From contig NZ_JANUGW010000026.1 in NCBI RefSeq assembly GCF_024753285.1, forward strand, positions 1 through 64,000: a stretch of 64,000 nucleotides of DNA, given 5' to 3'. This document shows, in pieces, positions 56,810-64,000 of the stretch. The notes below the pieces were generated by a model that was given only the letters and a program-made list of their open reading frames with translations, was not told the origin of the DNA and made no database searches. Position 1 is the stretch's first letter; each line of letters starts with the position of its first letter. The position numbers and the translations under genes were made by a program. The DNA comes from Massilia pinisoli (GTDB lineage: Bacteria; Pseudomonadota; Gammaproteobacteria; Burkholderiales; Burkholderiaceae_D).

Positions 56810-57232
56810 TCAGCGGCCGTTCGCGACCGACCCTTCGGCCGGCTCGAACACGAGTCTCTTTTTCGCGTCCATGTGGAACACGCCGATCGGCTGGGCCTGG
56901 ACATTGTCCGACGGCTCCGGCAACTGCCTGCAATCGCGCGTCTCCACTTGCCACATCTCGTCGCCAGAGCGCAGCAGGAACGTTTCGTCACCTGTCGAGA
57001 ACAGCTCCACGTTGAGGTCGGCCAGCGGCGTCTTGCCGAGGTTGAACTGGCGCTGGCAGTCCGGCAGACGCGACGCGATCACCCTCAAGCCCACTTGCTT
57101 GCTCCAGAAATAGTCCTGCGTGACGACCACCGTCAGGGCGTGGTCGTTGCCGTCGATCGTATAGCTGGCCGATTCGTTGACGCAGCCGGCCAGCAGCAAT
57201 AGCGGCGTCAACAGGAGCAAGGTGGAGCGCAT
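56810..57232 (-). CDS. Small lipoprotein, function unknown
   Basis: A 140-residue protein with a lipoprotein signal peptide; the lipobox LLAGC puts the acylated Cys at about residue 17. The mature part is beta-rich with two further Cys (LPDCQRQF and TRDCRQL) that could pair in the periplasm. No catalytic motif is visible. An upstream in-frame ATG at 57268 would add 12 residues before the signal peptide, so 57232 is preferred. Confidence 0.82.
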   Translation of the reverse strand: MRSTLLLLTPLLLLAGCVNESASYTIDGNDHALTVVVTQDYFWSKQVGLRVIASRLPDCQRQFNLGKTPLADLNVELFSTGDETFLLRSGDEMWQVETRDCRQLPEPSDNVQAQPIGVFHMDAKKRLVFEPAEGSVANGR

Positions 57233-57568
57233 GGTCGTTTCCGGTTTGGCGATGCTTTCATGCATCACTGCCGAGTATAGAGCCCTTCAAACGCCGGCCG
57301 CAACGCGCGTGCCGGCCTTGTCGCCGAGAAAGTTTCCTAAGTAACTGATTTCTTTTAGAAATTTATTCTGGCGCGCTCCCTGATTTTTTGATTTCGGAGA
57401 TGATGCATCCGCATTCGCCCACGATCGCGGCGGTTGCGTTGCGCCGCGCGCACCGCTGGCCTGGATCAAGGATCGAACCGCGACGTCATCCCTTATCAGC
57501 CTGCGCAGGAACCCGTGCGAACCGGGACCGGTCTGACGGTTGCCTGCCACTTCGGAAGCGAGACAGCA
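57233..57568. promoter_or_regulatory. Divergent gap upstream of paoA-like gene
   Basis: No gene is supported. An AT-rich patch (about 57338-57395) probably contains the promoter for the molybdoenzyme operon. No operator palindrome stood out. Confidence 0.4.
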
Positions 57569-58147
57569 ATGCCAGACGACGATCAGAGCCTATTGGAACA
57601 GCGTGCGCAGGACGCGCCGCCGTCCTATGCGCCGCCGCAACCGCTCACGTTGCGGATCAATGGCGCCGAGCACGATCTCATGATCGAGCCGCGCGTGACG
57701 TTACTTGACGCGTTGCGCGAAGTGCTGGGCCTTACGGGCACGAAGAAGGGGTGCGACCGCGGCCAGTGCGGCGCTTGCACGGTCCTCGTGGACGGCCAGC
57801 GCATCAATGCCTGCCTGACGCTGGCGGTCATGCACGACGGCCGCGACATCACGACGGTCGAAGGCCTGGGGCAGGACGGACAGCCGCACCCGATGCAGCA
57901 GGCGTTCATGGATTGTGACGGCTTCCAGTGCGGCTATTGCACGCCGGGCCAGATATGTTCGGCGGTGGCCTTGCTGGACGAAGTGAAGGCAAGGCAGGCC
58001 AGCATGCTGACGGACGGCGAGCAACTGGCGCCGGGCGCGCTGTCGGAAGACGAGATCCGCGAACGCATGAGCGGCAACCTGTGCCGCTGCGGCGCCTATC
58101 CCAACATCGTCAAGGCCATCCACAGCGTGGTCTTGCGCCAGGCCTAG
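57569..58147 (+). CDS. paoA: Aldehyde oxidoreductase iron-sulfur subunit (PaoA/YagT-like)
   Basis: A 192-residue electron-transfer subunit of a xanthine-oxidase-family enzyme. The plant-ferredoxin-type 2Fe-2S site is CDRGQCGACTVLVDGQRINAC; the second 2Fe-2S site is CGYCTPGQ with CRCGAYPNI. Unlike E. coli PaoA there is no twin-arginine signal: the N-terminus is MPDDDQSLLEQ, so this enzyme appears cytoplasmic. It is followed after 10 bp by the FAD subunit. Confidence 0.92.
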   Translation: MPDDDQSLLEQRAQDAPPSYAPPQPLTLRINGAEHDLMIEPRVTLLDALREVLGLTGTKKGCDRGQCGACTVLVDGQRINACLTLAVMHDGRDITTVEGLGQDGQPHPMQQAFMDCDGFQCGYCTPGQICSAVALLDEVKARQASMLTDGEQLAPGALSEDEIRERMSGNLCRCGAYPNIVKAIHSVVLRQA

Positions 58148-58157
58148 GAGGACGTGC

Positions 58158-59180
58158 ATGCAATCGATCTTCTATGACCGGGCCCGCGATGTGGACCACG
58201 CGCTCGAGCTGGCGCGCCAGCCGGGGGCCAAGTTCATCGGCGGCGGCACGAACCTGCTCGACCTGTACAAGAGCGGCATCGAAAAGCCGGTGCGCCTCGT
58301 GGACGTGAGCCGGCTCGCGCTGGGCGGCATCGACGAGTTGCCGGGCGGCGGGCTGCGCATCGGCGCCATGGCCAGCAACACGGCGGCCGCGAATCACCCT
58401 CTCGTGCGCCAGCGTTACCGCCTGCTGTCGGAGGCCTTGCTGAACGGTGCGTCGACGCAGTTGCGCAATATGGCGACCGTCGGCGGCAATCTGCTGCAGC
58501 GCACGCGCTGCTATTACTTCACCGACCCGACCTTCGCTCACTGTAACAAGCGCGATCCGGGCTCGGGCTGCGACGCGATCGACGGTCACAACCGTATCCA
58601 CGCGATCCTGGGCGCGAGTCCACAGTGCATCGCCACCAATCCGTCCGACATGAGCGTCGCCCTCGTCGCGCTCGACGCCATCGTGCACCTGCACGGGCCG
58701 GATGGCGAGCGGCAAGTTCCGGTCGCCGATTTCCATCGCCTCCCGGAAGACCGGCCGCAGGACGACACGGTGATCCGCCCCGGTGAACTGATCACGGCCG
58801 TAGAGCTGCCGCCGTCGCCGTTCGCGCAACACGCGCATTACCTGAAGGTACGCGACCGCGCCAGCTATGCGTTCGCGCTCGTGTCGGTGGCGGCCGCCGT
58901 CGACCTGGATGGCGACACCATCCGCGACCTGCGCATCGTGCTGGGCGGCGTCGCCCACAAACCGTGGCGCGCGCTCGGCGCGGAGCAAAGGCTGCGCGGC
59001 CACGCGCTCGGCGCACTGAGCGATGACGTGCTGGGCAAGGCCGGCGCGGATGCCGTCGCCGGGGCGCAGCCGCATGCGCACAATGCGTTCAAGGTCGAAC
59101 TGGCGCAGCGCGCGGTCGCGCGTGCATTGCGCGTCGCCACGGGCAGCCGCGCCGCCGGCGTAGAGGGAGACATGACATGA
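58158..59180 (+). CDS. paoB: Aldehyde oxidoreductase FAD subunit (PaoB/YagS-like)
   Basis: A 340-residue FAD-binding subunit. FAD contacts are AKFIGGGTNLLDLYK and ATVGGNLLQRTRC. The Cys set in TRCYYFTDPTFAHCNKRDPGSGC and SPQCIA matches the extra 4Fe-4S cluster of PaoB and tells it from plain xanthine dehydrogenase. The TGA overlaps the ATG of the next gene (ATGA). Confidence 0.93.
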   Translation: MQSIFYDRARDVDHALELARQPGAKFIGGGTNLLDLYKSGIEKPVRLVDVSRLALGGIDELPGGGLRIGAMASNTAAANHPLVRQRYRLLSEALLNGASTQLRNMATVGGNLLQRTRCYYFTDPTFAHCNKRDPGSGCDAIDGHNRIHAILGASPQCIATNPSDMSVALVALDAIVHLHGPDGERQVPVADFHRLPEDRPQDDTVIRPGELITAVELPPSPFAQHAHYLKVRDRASYAFALVSVAAAVDLDGDTIRDLRIVLGGVAHKPWRALGAEQRLRGHALGALSDDVLGKAGADAVAGAQPHAHNAFKVELAQRAVARALRVATGSRAAGVEGDMT

Positions 59181-61396
59181 GTATCACGGGCGCCCCCATC
59201 AATCGCGTCGACGCCTGGGCAAAAGTCAGCGGCGCGGCGCGCTATTCGGCCGAGCATCCGGTCGCCAACGTGGTCCATGCGGTTCTCGTGACGAGTACGA
59301 TTCCCAGCGGACGGGTGCTCGCCATCGACGACAGTGCGGCGCGGGAGGTCCCTGGCGTGCTGCTCGTGATGACGCACGAGAACGCCTTCCGGTTGCCGCA
59401 GAAAACGAAGGACGGCAAGCTCCAGCCGCCCATCGGCCGCCGGCTGACCCTGCTGCAGGAAGACGACATCCACTACAACAACCAGCCGATCGCCGTCGTC
59501 GTGGCCGACACGGTCGAGCGCGCGCGTGAGGCGGGCGCGCGGTTGCGCATCGAGTATGAACGCAAGCCGGCCGTGCTCGACTTCGAGCAGGCCAGGCAGG
59601 CGGTGCATCCGCCGGACAAGGTGCTGTCGGAAGACACCGACACGAAGCGCGGCGACCTGCACGCCGGCCTGCTGTCCGGCAGCGCGCGGATCGACGTCAC
59701 CTACACGACGCCGATCGAGCACCACAACCCGCTCGAGACGCATGCGACGATCGCCGAATGGCAGGGCGACCGCCTCATCCTGCACGACTCGACGCAATAC
59801 ATGAAGGGCGTGCAGAGCATCGTCGCGAACATCTTCGACATCTCGCCGGAGAACGTCACGGCCATCTGTCCATACGTGGGCGGCGGTTTCGGCTGCAAAG
59901 GATCCGTATGGTCGCACGTGGTGCTCACGGCCATGGCCGCGAAGCTCGTAGGGCGTCCGGTCAAATTGTCGCTGGACCGCAACCAGATGTTCGGCCCGGT
60001 CGGCTGCCGACCCAACACGGAACAGCGCATGCGCATGGCCGCGCTACCCGATGGACGCATGACGGCGTCCGGCCACGACACGATTGCCTACACGTCGATG
60101 TTCGAGGACTGGATCGAGCCATGCGGCCTCGTCACGCGCATGATGTACGAAAGTCCGAACCAGGAAACGTCGCACCGGCTCGCGCGCATGCACCTGGGCA
60201 CGCCGACGTTCATGCGCGCGCCCGGGGAAGCGACAGGTTCGTACGCCTTGGACTGCGCGATGGACGAGCTGGCCTACGAACTGCACATGGACCCACTCGA
60301 TCTGCGCCTGAAAAACTATACGGAGCGGGACCCCGGCAAGGGCTTGCCGTTCTCTAGTAAATCGCTGCGCCAGTGCTACGAGATCGGTGCCGAGCGCTTC
60401 GGCTGGCGCGACCGCAATCCGCAGCCGCGCTCGATGCGGCGGGGGAACAAGCTGGTCGGTTGGGGCATGGCGACTGCCACCTACCCGACCAATCGTTCGC
60501 CGGCGGAATGTGCCGCGACCCTGCTGCCGGACGGCACCGCGCTGTTCCGCTCCGGCACGCAAGACCTCGGCACCGGCACCTATACCGTGATGACGCAGGT
60601 CGCGGCGGACGCGCTGGGCGTGCCCCTCGACCGCGTGCGTTTCGAGCTGGGTGATTCGCAGATGCCGGACGCGCCCGTCTCCGGCGGATCGATGACGGTA
60701 GCCAGCGTGGCACCGGCCGTGCAGGCAGCGGGAACGGCGTTGCGCCTGAAACTGCTCGGCATCGCCGCGGCGGACGAGCGCTCGCCTTTGTTCGGCGCGA
60801 CGGCCGACGAGGTCGGCGTGGACGCGACGTCAGATGGCGGCGAGCTCTACCTGCTGGACGCGCCGACCCGGCGCGAGGGCATGCAGGCCATCGCGGCGCG
60901 CCACGGCGGTCCGGTGGAAGTGACGGCCAGGGCGGAGCCGGGCGACGAGAAACAGAGGTATTCGATGCATGCGTTCGGTGCCGTGTTCGTCGAGGTGACT
61001 GTCGACGAAGACCTGGGCGAGATCCGCGTGCCGCGCGTGGTCGGCGTCTACGGCGTCGGCAAGCTGATGAACGAAAAGACGGGCTACAGCCAGCTGATGG
61101 GCGGCATTGTCTGGGGCGTCGGCCTGGCGCTGTTCGAAGAAACGCTGATCGACAAGCGCGCAGGCCGCGCGGTGAACGGCAACCTCGCCGAATACCACGT
61201 GCCGACGAATGCCGACATCCAGTCCATCGACGTGCAGATCGTCGACGAGGACGATCCGCACGTGAACCCGCTGGGTGCCAAGGGCATCGGCGAGATCGGC
61301 ATCACGGGCGTGGGCGCCGCGATCGCGAACGCCGTGTTCCATGCGACGGGAAAGCGGGTGCGCGACCTGCCCATCACGCTCGACAAACTGTTGTAG
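59177..61396 (+). CDS. paoC: Aldehyde oxidoreductase molybdenum cofactor subunit (PaoC/YagR-like)
   Basis: A 739-residue catalytic subunit that oxidises aldehydes (often aromatic) to acids. The fold starts with an aldehyde-oxidase a/b hammerhead domain (about 10-120). Cofactor contacts include VGGGFGCKGSVWSH, MRAPGEATGSYALD and GSQDLGTGTYT-like GTQDLGTGTYTVM. The active-site Glu lies in GAKGIGEIGITGVG near the C-terminus. The length is as expected. No PaoD/XdhC-type cofactor-insertion chaperone is in the window. Confidence 0.94.
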   Translation: MSITGAPINRVDAWAKVSGAARYSAEHPVANVVHAVLVTSTIPSGRVLAIDDSAAREVPGVLLVMTHENAFRLPQKTKDGKLQPPIGRRLTLLQEDDIHYNNQPIAVVVADTVERAREAGARLRIEYERKPAVLDFEQARQAVHPPDKVLSEDTDTKRGDLHAGLLSGSARIDVTYTTPIEHHNPLETHATIAEWQGDRLILHDSTQYMKGVQSIVANIFDISPENVTAICPYVGGGFGCKGSVWSHVVLTAMAAKLVGRPVKLSLDRNQMFGPVGCRPNTEQRMRMAALPDGRMTASGHDTIAYTSMFEDWIEPCGLVTRMMYESPNQETSHRLARMHLGTPTFMRAPGEATGSYALDCAMDELAYELHMDPLDLRLKNYTERDPGKGLPFSSKSLRQCYEIGAERFGWRDRNPQPRSMRRGNKLVGWGMATATYPTNRSPAECAATLLPDGTALFRSGTQDLGTGTYTVMTQVAADALGVPLDRVRFELGDSQMPDAPVSGGSMTVASVAPAVQAAGTALRLKLLGIAAADERSPLFGATADEVGVDATSDGGELYLLDAPTRREGMQAIAARHGGPVEVTARAEPGDEKQRYSMHAFGAVFVEVTVDEDLGEIRVPRVVGVYGVGKLMNEKTGYSQLMGGIVWGVGLALFEETLIDKRAGRAVNGNLAEYHVPTNADIQSIDVQIVDEDDPHVNPLGAKGIGEIGITGVGAAIANAVFHATGKRVRDLPITLDKLL

Positions 61397-61443
61397 AGTG
61401 TTAGCCCTCGCATTTCGAACTGCAAACACGATCCTACAATGGC

Positions 61444-62298
61444 TTAGATCGCGGATGCGCTCACCAGTGGTACTGGGTCCGTCACATCTGGACCTTTACC
61501 TTTTTCGATGAGCTTATGCAATTGTCGAGCGTTCACGCCGCGATACGACCAAAAGAAAAGAAATATTGCGATGTACATAAAAATTGCCATGACGTAGGCA
61601 AATGCGAAACGCTGTTCGGGTAGACCTGACTTCACATAGGTCGCGATGCTCTCAGGTTTTTCTTTACACAGGATATCGATCTCACTAAAAGTAAATCGCG
61701 TTTCACGTGCTATCTGAGCGTGGTCGCTCGAGCATTGGCTGAAAATGAGTGCATTGGAACCAAACAACGGTTTCGCTCGGGTAGCGTCAAGTGCGAACCA
61801 GGTACCGCTACTCTTCATGCGGACGATCATTTGGTCGCTCAAGCTCCCAAAGAAAAACGCTATGGCAGTGATGGCGCAAACCGCACACGACAAAACAAGC
61901 AGAACCAGTCCCCATTTTTTGGGTAAATGTTTTTCGTTTTTTAGTGCTGGTATTGCGATGTCGAAATATTCTCCGCATGCGGCGATGCGATCCAAGTCGA
62001 TACGGTTCGTTTTGGCGTAATCAATGACTGCATGGGCTTCACGCGACGTTTCCGCTCGAATGCCAGTCGTAAAGCGAAATTGCATTAGCGCCGAGCGATC
62101 TTTAAGGAACGAATCGATTGTTGGGTCGTCGCATTCTTTACGATCGGAAAATAGTCCCCAGAGACGCGACATGATGGGGTGAAACGAACGGGTTCGGCGC
62201 CACACGAATAACGCTAATACGGTGGCGCCGAGGGCAGCCATAATTGTTCCGTTACTTAGTATGCCGCCAAGACTACTTATTCCTTGAGAAATGTCCAT
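61444..62298 (-). CDS. AT-rich orphan membrane protein, function unknown
   Basis: A 284-residue protein I do not recognise. Three membrane spans are visible: ILSNGTIMAALGATVLALFVW near the N-terminus, KWGLVLLVLSCAVCAITAIAFF in the middle, and RFAFAYVMAIFMYIAIFLFFW near the C-terminus. The last two flank a loop of about 85 residues. The base composition and codon use are clearly more AT-rich than the neighbours, which suggests transfer. ATG at 62298 is chosen over TTG at 62319. Confidence 0.75.
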   Translation of the reverse strand: MDISQGISSLGGILSNGTIMAALGATVLALFVWRRTRSFHPIMSRLWGLFSDRKECDDPTIDSFLKDRSALMQFRFTTGIRAETSREAHAVIDYAKTNRIDLDRIAACGEYFDIAIPALKNEKHLPKKWGLVLLVLSCAVCAITAIAFFFGSLSDQMIVRMKSSGTWFALDATRAKPLFGSNALIFSQCSSDHAQIARETRFTFSEIDILCKEKPESIATYVKSGLPEQRFAFAYVMAIFMYIAIFLFFWSYRGVNARQLHKLIEKGKGPDVTDPVPLVSASAI

Positions 62299-62604
62299 GC
62301 ATGTTATTGGGAAGGTCAAATAAAACGTTGAAGTAACTCAACGTGGGATGTTTTTGCAACGTGCACTAAACCGTTTTTTTGCGGGAAGTATCTGATTGTG
62401 ATCAAAGAATACGCAATTAATGGCGTTGAGTTGCGGCAGCAGCATCGCATCAGTGGTTACGGCCCCGTTTAAGGATGAGTAAGGCCATCTGCCGGTTGTA
62501 CCAGACGAATAGGAAAGCAAGGCATCGAAAAATTCGACCTGACATACGATCGGATACGACTGACATTGGGAACATTCAGTTCTCCGGCTCGGTCTAGAAA
62601 GAAG
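62299..62604. other. AT-rich gap with a 7-bp inverted repeat
   Basis: No gene is supported in this 306-bp gap. ACGTTGA (62325-62331) and TCAACGT (62338-62344) form an inverted repeat just upstream of the orphan gene's start and may be its operator. Confidence 0.45.
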
Positions 62605-64000
62605 TCAGTGCTTCGTGGCGTGCGAGTCATGCGCCGCACGCGTATGTTCCCACCCGCCCCCAAGCGCCAGGAACAGCTGCACCTGATCCGCCGCCAGCTG
62701 CGCATCCGACACGGCCAGCATGCTCTCGGCGCTGGCCAGCGTACGCTCCGCGTCCAGCTGGGACAGGAAGTCCGTGCGACCGAACTGGTACAGCTTGGCC
62801 GACTGGCGCGATGCCAGCGCGCTCTGGTCGCGGGCGGCGCGCAGCGCGGCGTTGCGGTCGAGCTCGCGGGCGTAGACCGTCAGCGCGCTTTCCGTTTCGC
62901 GCAGCGCGTTCAGCACGACGCCGTCGAAGCGGGCCAGCGCACCGGCCGTGCCGGCCTTGGCTTGCGCGATGTGGGAGCGGGCCGAACTCGTGGCCGGCAG
63001 GTTCCACGAGATCAGCGGGCCCAGGCTGAATTTCCACGTGTTCGCATCGTTGAACTGGCTCATCATGCCGACCGCGCCCACCGACGCGCCCAACGTGATG
63101 TTCGGGTACAGCTCGGCCGTCGCGACGCCGATGCGCGCGGTCGCGCCCGCGAGCAGGCGTTCGGCCTGGCGCACGTCCGGACGGCGGCGCAGCAGGGCGG
63201 CGCCGTCGCCGACGGGAATCGTCGAGGCGACGCGCGGCGGTGTGGCGCATTGCGCGACCTCGGCCGGGAACTTGCTCGGCACTTCACCGGTCAAAACGGC
63301 AAGGCGGTACAGTGCCGTGCGACGGCGGGCTTCCAGCGGCGGCAGGTTCGCACGCAGTTGGTCGAGTTGGGCCTGGGCACGGGAATTATCGATGGCGATG
63401 CCGCGGCCGCGCAGGACGCGTTCGGCCGTGAGCTTGGCGAATTTCTGCTGCAAGTCCACCGATTGCTGTGCCACCTTCAGCTGGTAACCTGCCGAACACG
63501 CTTCCGTATAGGCGCGGGTCGTGTCGGCGGCGACGATCACGTGGGTCAGGTCGCTGGCGGCTTGTGCGGCTTCCACGTCCGCTTCCGACGCCTCGACGGC
63601 GCGGCGGATGCGGCCCCACAGGTCGAGCGTGTAGCCGATCTTGATGTCGCCGTCGTACAAGCCGTCGGTGGGCAATTGTTCCGGGATACCCAGCTGCGCG
63701 CCCGCGATGCGGCCGTACAGCGGGGCGACGCTGGCTTCGACTTCGGGGCGTTTCTTTTCCTCGACCTCTTCCAGCACGCCGTGCGCGCGCTGCAGGTTGG
63801 CGGCGGCCATGCGCAGGTCGGTGTTGTTGGCGAAGGCCTTGGCGATCAGCTTGTCGAGCAGCGGGTCCTGGTACAGATGCCACCAGTCGGGCGGCAGCGG
63901 TTCGGACTTGAACGGCGTCTCGGCTGCGCCCATGAACGGGGCGTTGGCCGCGTCGCGCTGGATCACGGCCTCTTTCGGCACGTGGTAGTCGGGGCCGACG
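62605..64000 (-). CDS. NodT-family outer-membrane efflux protein (partial, 5' end outside window)
   Basis: The outer-membrane channel of a tripartite RND/MFS efflux pump, TolC-like. 465 codons are visible; the reading frame runs through the right edge, where it reads VGPDYHVPKEAV, the usual stretch just after the lipidated Cys of NodT proteins. Only the signal peptide and lipobox are missing. The two outer-membrane efflux repeats are visible (PPDWWHLYQDPLLDKLIAKAF and, in the second half, RRRPDVRQAERLLAGATARIGVATAELYPNITLGAS). The pump's inner-membrane and adaptor genes are probably upstream, beyond the window. Confidence 0.93.
   Translation of the reverse strand, partial: VGPDYHVPKEAVIQRDAANAPFMGAAETPFKSEPLPPDWWHLYQDPLLDKLIAKAFANNTDLRMAAANLQRAHGVLEEVEEKKRPEVEASVAPLYGRIAGAQLGIPEQLPTDGLYDGDIKIGYTLDLWGRIRRAVEASEADVEAAQAASDLTHVIVAADTTRAYTEACSAGYQLKVAQQSVDLQQKFAKLTAERVLRGRGIAIDNSRAQAQLDQLRANLPPLEARRRTALYRLAVLTGEVPSKFPAEVAQCATPPRVASTIPVGDGAALLRRRPDVRQAERLLAGATARIGVATAELYPNITLGASVGAVGMMSQFNDANTWKFSLGPLISWNLPATSSARSHIAQAKAGTAGALARFDGVVLNALRETESALTVYARELDRNAALRAARDQSALASRQSAKLYQFGRTDFLSQLDAERTLASAESMLAVSDAQLAADQVQLFLALGGGWEHTRAAHDSHATKH

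Noticed and set aside
60353..60368. TCTAGTAAATCG inside paoC, resembling the mannoside-locus boxes
   Set aside because: It is inside coding sequence, lacks the GTTTA left part, and fits the local codons; likely chance.

Overview
The window is high-GC DNA whose gene content fits a free-living betaproteobacterium of the Oxalobacteraceae (Massilia/Telluria group). The clues are GTP-type PEP carboxykinase, RdgC, Pol IV and UvrA with LexA boxes, many secreted hydrolases, a PEP-CTERM protein, and TonB receptors of the Xanthomonas/Caulobacter type. The genus assignment is inference. I see no rRNA, tRNA, CRISPR array, phage or complete insertion sequence.

Layout. 1-4000: two tandem secreted subtilisin-like proteases with different C-terminal modules. 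4000-10500: SOS gene dinB, rdgC, catalase, a minimal asparaginase-fold protein, an unknown protein and a D-2-hydroxyacid dehydrogenase; REP-like palindromes sit in two convergent gaps. 10500-14700: pckG and a secreted GH39 glycosidase preceded by LacI-type operator sequences. 14700-22400: a divergent locus with an M14 acylase/peptidase and a YfcC antiporter on one side and an RpiR regulator, TonB receptor and secreted cyanophycinase on the other. I read it as a cyanophycin (Asp-Arg polymer) scavenging system. 22400-29700: uvrA and ssb (divergent), a coupled HxlR/ABM pair, a soluble mini-chemoreceptor and an unusual ClC transporter. 29700-39650: an alpha-mannoside utilisation locus (TonB receptor, halogenase-like flavoprotein, GH47, GH92) and a PEP-CTERM protein. 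39640-46410: a leftward operon gntK-gntT-GH55-like/propeller fusion-esterase-ThuA. 46700-57300: mixed genes (AI-2E family permease, glycolipid-binding fold, DUF418, MFS, DUF4254 with GT9, NudC, FolE, a solo IS5-type N-terminal domain, a lipoprotein). 57500-61400: paoABC-type molybdenum aldehyde oxidoreductase. 61400-62600: an AT-rich orphan membrane-protein gene. The right edge cuts a NodT-family outer-membrane efflux gene.

The common theme is scavenging of polymers: extracellular hydrolases, TonB-dependent import, inner-membrane permeases and sugar-type repressors. At least five LacI-like operator sequences are visible but no LacI-family gene, so the regulators must lie elsewhere. The two loci that most deserve follow-up are the cyanophycin locus and the mannoside locus, the latter with its repeated GTTTA(G/C)TAAA(C/T)CG boxes.
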